From the NCBI GenBank assembly GCA_025350625.1, contig JANXXL010000033.1:1-32383 (forward strand): a DNA stretch of 32,383 nucleotides. Direction: 5' to 3'. The position numbers and the translations under genes were made by a program. This DNA is from Bryobacterales bacterium. GTDB taxonomy: Bacteria > Acidobacteriota > Terriglobia > Bryobacterales > Bryobacteraceae. A model generated the notes under the pieces. That model did not search any database. It was given only the letters and a program-made list of their open reading frames with translations, and was not told where the DNA came from. Every line of letters begins with the position of its first letter. The stretch's first letter is position 1. Shown one piece after another: positions 24,048-30,295 of the stretch.

Positions 24048-25646
24048 ATGAGCACTGTCGCCGACCCCATCGAAATCGCCGCTGTGCCCGAGTGGCGCCC
24101 GCGCTTTAACCCGTGGGCCATCGCCATGACGGTTACGCTCGCAACCTTCATGGAGGTGCTCGATACCAGCATCGCCAACGTAGCCTTGCCGCACATCGCC
24201 GGCAATCTTTCGATCAGCCAGGATGAAGCCGCTTGGGTGCTTACTTCGTACCTGGTGGCCAACGCGGTTATTCTGCCGATCAGCGCGTGGCTCTCGACAA
24301 AGTTCGGTCGCAAACGCTTTTACATGACGTGCGTGGTGCTGTTTGGCATCAGTTCGCTGATGTGCGGGCTGGCTCCGAACCTGCCTGTGCTAGTCTTCTT
24401 CCGAATCTTGCAGGGATTGGGGGGCGGCGGCCTCGCGCCCACTGAACAAGCCATCCTGGCCGACACCTTCCCTCCCGAAAAGCGCGGACAGGCATTTTCG
24501 GTGTACGCGATGGCAGTGGTGGTGGCGCCAGTGATTGGTCCCACGCTTGGCGGCTATATCACCGACAACTTCAGTTGGCGCTGGCTGTTTCTAATCAACG
24601 TGCCGGTGGCCATCGTATCGCTGGTGCTGAGCGCGCGCATGCTCGAAGACCCGCCATTTCTTGAGAAGATGCGCAAAAAAATGTTCTCGGTGGATTACGT
24701 CGGCCTGGGCCTGCTCGCCACTGGAATCGGCTGCCTGCAAGTGGCGCTCGATAAGGGCGAGCGCGAAGATTGGTTCGCTTCGAGCTTCATCGTCAGCTTC
24801 TCCGTGATCGCCTTGGTGGCGCTGGTAACCGCGATTATCTGGGAATATCATCACCCCAACCCCGTGCTCGACGTGCGCCTCTTCAAGAGCAGGAATTTCT
24901 CGGTCGCCTGCATCATGATGTTCATGCTGGGCGCGTCCTTATATGGCGCGACCGTGCTGATCCCGCAGCTTCTGCAAACGCTTATGGGTTACACCGCGCA
25001 GCAGGCCGGTATGGTGCTTTCACCCGGAGGTTTGGTGATCATCGCGACCATGCCCTTTATCGGCTGGCTGCTCAGCAAAATGGACGGGCGCTGGCTGATC
25101 TTGTTCGGCTTCTCCAGCACGGCCCTGGCTCTCTACCACATGACCAACTGGACGCTCGAAATCGATTTCAAGACCGCCATGATGTATCGCGTTTACCAGT
25201 CGATTGGCATGGGTTTTCTGTTTGTGCCGATCCAGACTCTGTGTTATATCGGCATTCCGCAGGAAAAGAACAACAATGTAAGCGGCATGACGAATCTCGC
25301 GCGCAACCTGGGCGGCAGCCTGGGTATTTCCGCGATCTCTGTGATCGTTTCGCGGCGCGCGCAATATCACCAAAGCGTGCTGGCTTCGCATACCAGCCAG
25401 TACGACTCCACCTTCCAGCAAAGCGTATCGGGGCTCACGCAAACTTTTCAGACGCTGGGCTCGGACGTGACCCACGCCACCACCATGGCGCACCAGATGC
25501 TTTATAACGCAATGCAGCGCCAAGCCGCGCTGTCAGGGTACATCGATGCGATCTTCGTTTTCTCAATAATCTGCGCTGTGATGGCCCCCGCCGCGTTCTT
25601 GATGCAGAAGCCCCAGAAGGGCGTGAAAGCGCGGAGCGGGCACTAA
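24048..25646 (+). CDS. emrB: DHA2-family MFS drug exporter, EmrB-like
   Basis: 532 residues with about 14 membrane helices, the DHA2 (14-TMS) layout. Motifs: FMEVLDTSIANVALPHIAGN in helix 1, SAWLSTKFGRKRFYMTCVVL as MFS motif A between helices 2 and 3, RILQGLGGGGLAPTEQAILA in helix 4, and PVIGPTLGGYITDNFSWRWL as motif C in helix 5. A hydrophilic loop before the last helix (about 455-500) is typical of EmrB. Driven by the proton gradient, it would expel hydrophobic drugs or toxins through the adaptor and duct encoded upstream. Its stop overlaps by 3 bases the stop of a convergent HicB-like frame. Confidence 0.95.
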   Translation: MSTVADPIEIAAVPEWRPRFNPWAIAMTVTLATFMEVLDTSIANVALPHIAGNLSISQDEAAWVLTSYLVANAVILPISAWLSTKFGRKRFYMTCVVLFGISSLMCGLAPNLPVLVFFRILQGLGGGGLAPTEQAILADTFPPEKRGQAFSVYAMAVVVAPVIGPTLGGYITDNFSWRWLFLINVPVAIVSLVLSARMLEDPPFLEKMRKKMFSVDYVGLGLLATGIGCLQVALDKGEREDWFASSFIVSFSVIALVALVTAIIWEYHHPNPVLDVRLFKSRNFSVACIMMFMLGASLYGATVLIPQLLQTLMGYTAQQAGMVLSPGGLVIIATMPFIGWLLSKMDGRWLILFGFSSTALALYHMTNWTLEIDFKTAMMYRVYQSIGMGFLFVPIQTLCYIGIPQEKNNNVSGMTNLARNLGGSLGISAISVIVSRRAQYHQSVLASHTSQYDSTFQQSVSGLTQTFQTLGSDVTHATTMAHQMLYNAMQRQAALSGYIDAIFVFSIICAVMAPAAFLMQKPQKGVKARSGH

Positions 25647-25792
25647 GCGCCACCTGTAATGAGCGCGATTGCTTCTCGAAGATTAAACAGGCACTTTTCG
25701 CGAGTCTTGCCTTGACCGTTTGCTGCCGGCTCTTCGGCACAGTAAGCGATAAACCACGCGCCATCCTGTTCGACGATTGCTGCTACTTCCAC
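25643..25792 (-). CDS. HicB-like antitoxin fragment or orphan
   Basis: 49 residues from GTG 25792: MEVAAIVEQDGAWFIAYCAE then EPAANGQGKTREKCLFNLRE and AIALITGGA. The pattern 'V.IEQD.....A.C.E.PAANGQGKTREECL.NLREAI.L' is the partial RNase H-like fold of HicB antitoxins. Typical HicB proteins are longer, and many carry a C-terminal DNA-binding part that is absent here. No HicA-like frame lies next to it: upstream is the DinB-like gene, which it overlaps by 10 bases, and downstream is emrB, convergent and overlapping by 3 bases. GGGG lies just before the GTG but spacing is tight. It may be an unpartnered survivor or a stand-alone HicB-fold protein. Confidence 0.6.
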   Translation of the reverse strand: MEVAAIVEQDGAWFIAYCAEEPAANGQGKTREKCLFNLREAIALITGGA

Positions 25793-26259
25793 GCCCCTAA
25801 CAATCGCAGCACCGTAACCAGCGCTCCCAAATGATAGGCGTTGTGGTCGGCCACCATCAGCGCTTCCCGCAGGATGGTCTGGCCTTCGCCATGCGGAATC
25901 GGGGCGTAGAGGTCGGTGGATTTATCCGCCACCAGTGCGTTCAGCGCGGCATGGTCGGCGAGGAACGCGCGCACGCTCTGGTTCCAGGCATTGCGATTGG
26001 GCGGCGCGGAGGTCTGCGGCCAATAACCGCTCGGCCATTCCGGCGAAACATGTTTCGCGTTGCGGCTGAATTCCAAAATATCCCATTGGGCGAAGCGCAT
26101 ATGTTCGAGAATTTCCCACGGAGAATGTGCCACGCCCTTCGGCCGTTTGCCGCGCAATGCCACAGGCGTTTTCTTTACTGCAGTTTCGAAGTCGACATGG
26201 GCGCTCCGGCCCTCCAGCAGCTTAAGGATGTGTTGGCGAAGGGCTTCCTCTTTGACCAT
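25783..26259 (-). CDS. DinB-family protein (DinB/YfiT four-helix metalloenzyme fold)
   Basis: 158 residues. Three histidines sit at the usual DinB metal positions: His53 in WEILEHMRFAQWDI, and His139 and His143 in MVADHNAYHLGALVTVLRLL. The rest is helical, as expected of the four-helix bundle. DinB/DfsB-like proteins include thiol-dependent S-transferases and many uncharacterised members, so the reaction is not assigned. Start ATG 26259; the 45-base gap to the divergent TonB-dependent receptor must hold promoters for both. The 3' end overlaps the HicB-like frame. Confidence 0.85.
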   Translation of the reverse strand: MVKEEALRQHILKLLEGRSAHVDFETAVKKTPVALRGKRPKGVAHSPWEILEHMRFAQWDILEFSRNAKHVSPEWPSGYWPQTSAPPNRNAWNQSVRAFLADHAALNALVADKSTDLYAPIPHGEGQTILREALMVADHNAYHLGALVTVLRLLGAWK

Positions 26260-26290
26260 GTTTTGTTACTCAAATGTTACCCAAGCATAG

Positions 26291-26296
26291 TACAAT
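26291..26296 (+). promoter_or_regulatory. TACAAT -10 box before the TonB-dependent receptor
   Basis: TACAAT ends 8 bases before the ATG at 26305, in a 45-base divergent gap. No Shine-Dalgarno sequence is present between it and the start. No -35 match at normal spacing. Confidence 0.45.
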
Positions 26297-26304
26297 CACA
26301 CGAT

Positions 26305-29247
26305 ATGCTACTGAAATTTGCGAGGGCTGTATTGGGGATTAGTTTGTTCACGGGGTTGTCATTCGGCCAACAAATTGGCGGAGCGACGCTAAATGGAAAG
26401 GTGACGGATCAAAGCGGGGCTGTGGTGGCCAACGCCAAAGTAACCGCGAATCAACCGGCTACCGGACTAACCCGAGCTACGGAAACCACCAGTTCCGGCC
26501 TTTATTCCTTTGCTTCCCTTCCTGCCGGTTTGTATACGGTGTCGATTGAAAAAACCGGTTTCGGTTCGGTGAAGGCGGAAAACGTCGAGTTATCGGTGGG
26601 CGCAAGCGCTACCGTGGATTTCAAGCTGCAGGTGGGGTCGACTGCCGAGTCGGTGACCGTTACATCCGACGCTCCGGTGGTGGAAACCACCCGGTCGCAG
26701 ACATCGACCATTGTCACTAGCGCGGCCGTGGAACAGCTCCCCGTGAACAACCGCAATATCTTGGATATCGCTCTGACCACGCCGGGCGTGGTGCGCGACC
26801 CCACGCGGCCGGGCGATTTCTCCTTCGGTGGCCAGCGCGGAACTTCCAACAGCCTGCAGGTGGATGGATCGGACGCCAACAATAGTTTTTTCGGCCAGTC
26901 GATGGGGCGCGCCGGAACCGGCCGCAGTCCCTACACTTTCAGCCAGGACGCCGTTCAGGAATACCAGGTGTCGACCAACGGGTACGCGGCTGAAATCGGA
27001 CGCGCCGGAGGCGGGGTGCTCAACGTAATCACCAAAAGCGGGACCAACGACTTTCACGGAACGCTGTTCGAGTTTTTCCGGGACAAATCCCTCAACGCCA
27101 ATAGCTGGGAAAACAATAGAGCCCACCTCCCGAAAAGGAATTACCACTTCAACCAGTTCGGCGGGAACATCGGTGGCCCGGTCGTCAAGAACAAGCTCTT
27201 CTTTTTCTTCGATTACGACGGGCAACGCAATCAGGAGCCGATTACGGTGATTCCAGGAGTAGCTGCTCCCGCCGATGCCGCTTCTCAAGGGGGGCTGGCG
27301 CTGGTTCAGCAATACTTTGCCGCTTATAACCGCGGGTTGAATAACAATGTTTACCTGGGCAAGGTGGATTGGAATATTTCGGATAAGCAGCGCCTCACCG
27401 TGCGCTACAACGCGAATCGTTTCACGGGATTGAACTACGAGAATTCGGGCTCGACCAGCGCCCTGAGTCATACCGGAAATGCCACCGTCACCACCGACAA
27501 CATATCCGGCACTCATACCCTGGTGATTTCGCCCGCGACCCTGCTCGAATCTCGCTTCACTTACAGCCGCGACAACGAACCGGGCGATGCGAACTCGACC
27601 GCGCCCGAGGTTGTTCTAAAGCAAGGCGGCAACAATGTAATCAGCTTCGGCCGGAACAATTTCAGCCCGCGCTTCACCAACGCCAAGACCCTGCAATGGG
27701 CGGAGAGCTTGTCGCACGTGCGCGGAAGCCACAGCTACAAACTAGGATCGGACCTGATCTGGCAACGGATCGACAACTTCTTTCCGGGCCTGTTCAGCGG
27801 TTCTTTCACATTCAACAGCTATGCGGATTTCTTCAACAACAACCCGTTCCAATATCAGCAAAACTTCGCCGGTGCGGGCACCGCCGGCCCGCTCTCCCAG
27901 CCGAATGTAAATGAAATCGCCTTCTACGCGCAGGATTCGTGGCGAGTCACCGACCGGCTGACGCTGAACTACGGAGTCCGTTATGATCTCTTCGATTATG
28001 CAAACCCAAAGGTGAAGAATCCGGATCCCGGTCTGGCTGCGGCGGGACTCGACACCAGCCATATCAATCTCGACACCAACAATATCGCCGGGCGCTTCGG
28101 CTTCGCGTACAAAATATCGAACCAAGGCAACCTGGTGATTCGCGGTGGGTACGGAAATTTCTACGGCCGCACGCCGGCCATTATGACAGGGACAAGCTTC
28201 ACGTTGAACGGCATTCAAGTGCAGGGCTTCACGCTGAATTCCGGTATCCCGAAGTACCCGAATATTCTATCGGCGCCGCCGGCCGTCAACCGGACACCGG
28301 ACATATTTGTGTTCGATCCGACCTACGTTCAGCCAGTGACACATCAATGGAGCCTCAACCTGGAGCGTCAATTCGGGCGCGACTTTGCCGTAACACTCGG
28401 ATACTTAGGCGTTCGCGGGGAGCACCTCAGCCGCACGCGTGACATCAACCTGCTGCCCGCGGTAGCCACCCAGGGCAGCCTGTTGAATGGCACCCCGGTG
28501 ACATATTTCCGGCATCCGGGCCGTGTGAACCCGGCGTTTGGGCGCATCAGCCTGTTCGATAGCGGCGCGGATTCGATTTATCACGGAGGATTCATTCAAC
28601 TCACCAAGCGCATGTCGCGAAGCTTTCAGGTGCAGACTTCCTACACGTTTTCGCATGCCATCGATGACCGGCCCGACTTCACTTCCGTAGTGGTCGGCGC
28701 CGACGACAGCAAAAACGCTCAGGACACGCTGAACCCCAACGCCGAGCGTGGCCGCGCGAACGCCGACATCCGCCACCGTTTCGTCATCTCGGGGGTCTGG
28801 GATATCAACTACGGCGCTTCGCTGCAAAATCGCGCGATGAAGGCGTTCCTGCGCGGTTACCAGTTCTCGCTGTTGACGACGCTCCAAAGCGGCCGTCCGC
28901 TGAGTGAGGCGGTGGGCAGCGGCGATCCCAATGGCGACCAGAACAGCGGGACCGACCGCTTTCCCGGCGTGGGGCGCAATACGATCGAGGCGCCTGGCTT
29001 CGTGCAGTTGGATATCCGTTTTTCGCGAAATATTATGCTCTACAAGGAGCGGGTGGCATTACGCCTGATCTTTGAGGCGTTCAACTTGACCAATCGCGTG
29101 AACTTCGCGAGCCTGCTCACGTCGCAATATACTTTCAGCAACGCGACCAAGATATTCACGCCGGTCGCCACCTATCTCTCGCCGCCATCTTCGAACGCCA
29201 CGCTGGACCCGCGCATTCTACAACTGGCTGCGAAGATTACGTTCTGA
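26305..29247 (+). CDS. Oar-like TonB-dependent receptor with carboxypeptidase-regulatory domain
   Basis: 980 residues from ATG 26305, which gives a proper signal peptide (LLKFARAVLGISLFTGLSFG). An N-terminal carboxypeptidase-regulatory-like domain (about 25-110; GGATLNGKVTDQSGAVVANA, SSGLYSFASLPAGLYTVSIE) precedes the plug (about 125-235; SAAVEQLPVNNRNILDIALT, AEIGRAGGGVLNVITKSGTN). The rest is a long barrel with DGQRN, YAQDSWRVTDRLTLNYGVRY and a C-terminal aromatic residue (AAKITF). These proteins are massively expanded in Acidobacteriota and are thought to import glycans or peptides, or to act in the envelope. No TonB box could be singled out. The frame is open further upstream (to 25831) but that part lies opposite the DinB-like gene and is not coding. 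It ends 2 bases from the convergent 29250 gene. Confidence 0.93.
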   Translation: MLLKFARAVLGISLFTGLSFGQQIGGATLNGKVTDQSGAVVANAKVTANQPATGLTRATETTSSGLYSFASLPAGLYTVSIEKTGFGSVKAENVELSVGASATVDFKLQVGSTAESVTVTSDAPVVETTRSQTSTIVTSAAVEQLPVNNRNILDIALTTPGVVRDPTRPGDFSFGGQRGTSNSLQVDGSDANNSFFGQSMGRAGTGRSPYTFSQDAVQEYQVSTNGYAAEIGRAGGGVLNVITKSGTNDFHGTLFEFFRDKSLNANSWENNRAHLPKRNYHFNQFGGNIGGPVVKNKLFFFFDYDGQRNQEPITVIPGVAAPADAASQGGLALVQQYFAAYNRGLNNNVYLGKVDWNISDKQRLTVRYNANRFTGLNYENSGSTSALSHTGNATVTTDNISGTHTLVISPATLLESRFTYSRDNEPGDANSTAPEVVLKQGGNNVISFGRNNFSPRFTNAKTLQWAESLSHVRGSHSYKLGSDLIWQRIDNFFPGLFSGSFTFNSYADFFNNNPFQYQQNFAGAGTAGPLSQPNVNEIAFYAQDSWRVTDRLTLNYGVRYDLFDYANPKVKNPDPGLAAAGLDTSHINLDTNNIAGRFGFAYKISNQGNLVIRGGYGNFYGRTPAIMTGTSFTLNGIQVQGFTLNSGIPKYPNILSAPPAVNRTPDIFVFDPTYVQPVTHQWSLNLERQFGRDFAVTLGYLGVRGEHLSRTRDINLLPAVATQGSLLNGTPVTYFRHPGRVNPAFGRISLFDSGADSIYHGGFIQLTKRMSRSFQVQTSYTFSHAIDDRPDFTSVVVGADDSKNAQDTLNPNAERGRANADIRHRFVISGVWDINYGASLQNRAMKAFLRGYQFSLLTTLQSGRPLSEAVGSGDPNGDQNSGTDRFPGVGRNTIEAPGFVQLDIRFSRNIMLYKERVALRLIFEAFNLTNRVNFASLLTSQYTFSNATKIFTPVATYLSPPSSNATLDPRILQLAAKITF

Positions 29248-29249
29248 GG

Positions 29250-30053
29250 TTACCGGGACACTTCGTGGCGAAGGTCCTTCTCGTTCTCGCAAATATATTC
29301 GATCAGGTCGGCGTTGGGGATCAGATTGAAATGCACGGTGAAGTTCCAAGGTTTGGTGTACATTTTAGGATCGTCAATGGTGCCGTCCATTCGCATGTGG
29401 CCCGCGTCGACACGCTGAAACCGTTCGGTCTCGCGCATTTCGGTCGAATGCGGCAAGCCTAGTCCATCAAGCCACGTTTGGTCATTGAATCCCGCGGTTT
29501 CTACCACGAATGTGTCGCCGTCCCACTTTCCGATCGAGTATCCGTACCAGGCTGGATTCATCGAGCTTGGATGCTTGCGGCCGTCCGTGAAAATTTGCCG
29601 GTAATCCACCCAGTCTTCATAAAGGATTAAGCTGAGCCCGGGGGTTTGAATGAATTTGAACGGCGTAGGAGGCAGGTACCCGGCCGGAATCCCATGCGGA
29701 AGGCAGTGCTCGGAGGGGCGTCCGCCGCCGTCGCGCGCCGCGCGTTCCTTGAAGATCGCCTCCGCCTCGGGGCGGAGTGGAATCTCCGCGTTTTTCGGCA
29801 TCCACCAAGCCAGACTAAACCCCTGCCCAAGGTCGGACTTCGGGGTGTTCTCACCGGCCACGCGAATCCAGACGCCCGAGAGATCCGGCTTGCCATCGGG
29901 CGTTCTGGGCGCTTTCGCGGTCAGCATCGGCTTGCCGTCCTTCCCTCGAGGAACGCGGGGATCCGGCTGATCGAGCCATTGCGCGGAAACCGGCGCGACA
30001 ATCAGCAGGAATGCAAGGAGTACCGTACCCGGCGTCAGGATTTTAGGTCGCAT
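29250..30053 (-). CDS. Secreted protein of the acidobacterial PDLSGVW type, function unknown
   Basis: 267 residues from ATG 30053, which has GGAGG 10 bases upstream and yields a clean signal peptide (TVLLAFLLIVAPVSAQ). The mature start contains TAKAPRTPDGKPDLSGVWIR, a motif shared by many secreted proteins of unknown function in Acidobacteriota and related soil bacteria. Other conserved-looking blocks are EHCLPHGIPAGYLPPTPFKF, GYSIGKWDGDTFVVETAGFN, HSTEMRETERFQRVDAGHM and YICENEKDLRHE. The frame is open to 30287 but upstream residues look non-coding. It converges on the TonB-dependent receptor with only 2 bases between the stops; in this phylum such proteins are often seen near TonB receptors, which is a general impression, not tested. 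Confidence 0.8.
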   Translation of the reverse strand: MRPKILTPGTVLLAFLLIVAPVSAQWLDQPDPRVPRGKDGKPMLTAKAPRTPDGKPDLSGVWIRVAGENTPKSDLGQGFSLAWWMPKNAEIPLRPEAEAIFKERAARDGGGRPSEHCLPHGIPAGYLPPTPFKFIQTPGLSLILYEDWVDYRQIFTDGRKHPSSMNPAWYGYSIGKWDGDTFVVETAGFNDQTWLDGLGLPHSTEMRETERFQRVDAGHMRMDGTIDDPKMYTKPWNFTVHFNLIPNADLIEYICENEKDLRHEVSR

Positions 30054-30295
30054 CTCGAACTCGCCTCCAGTTCTGAAGCTTACAACAACGCGCGGCATAA
30101 AGCACGGGGGTGTCTCGACGACGGGAATAGCCACAATATTGGCCGGAGGAAGTGCCCGGCCTCTGAAGGTAATGGCCGTGACGAGTAAATCTCGCCGTTC
30201 AGCTATGAAACGAATGGTGTTTGCATTGTTTCTGCCTACTGTTCCCGCCATCGCCCGCCGATTTGGAATAGTGTAGGGAGAGAGCACCTAGCGGC
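30054..30295. other. Intergenic region between divergent genes
   Basis: 242 bases between the PDLSGVW gene and the fused membrane/SpeE-like gene. It contains GGGAGAG about 13 bases before the plus-strand ATG at 30296 and GGAGG for the minus-strand gene. I see no RNA gene, repeat or convincing promoter pair. Confidence 0.4.

Noticed and set aside
24770-25507. 245-codon plus-strand frame inside emrB
   Set aside because: It overlaps the EmrB membrane helices in another frame and its product is Arg/His-rich without motif, a usual shadow in GC-rich DNA.
25831-26304. Upstream extension of the TonB-receptor frame (158 codons)
   Set aside because: It lies antisense to the DinB-like gene, and ATG 26305 gives a proper signal peptide right after a TACAAT box.
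30054-30287. Upstream extension of the PDLSGVW gene (78 codons)
   Set aside because: The ATG at 30053 has GGAGG at normal spacing and starts a clean signal peptide; the extension would bury it.
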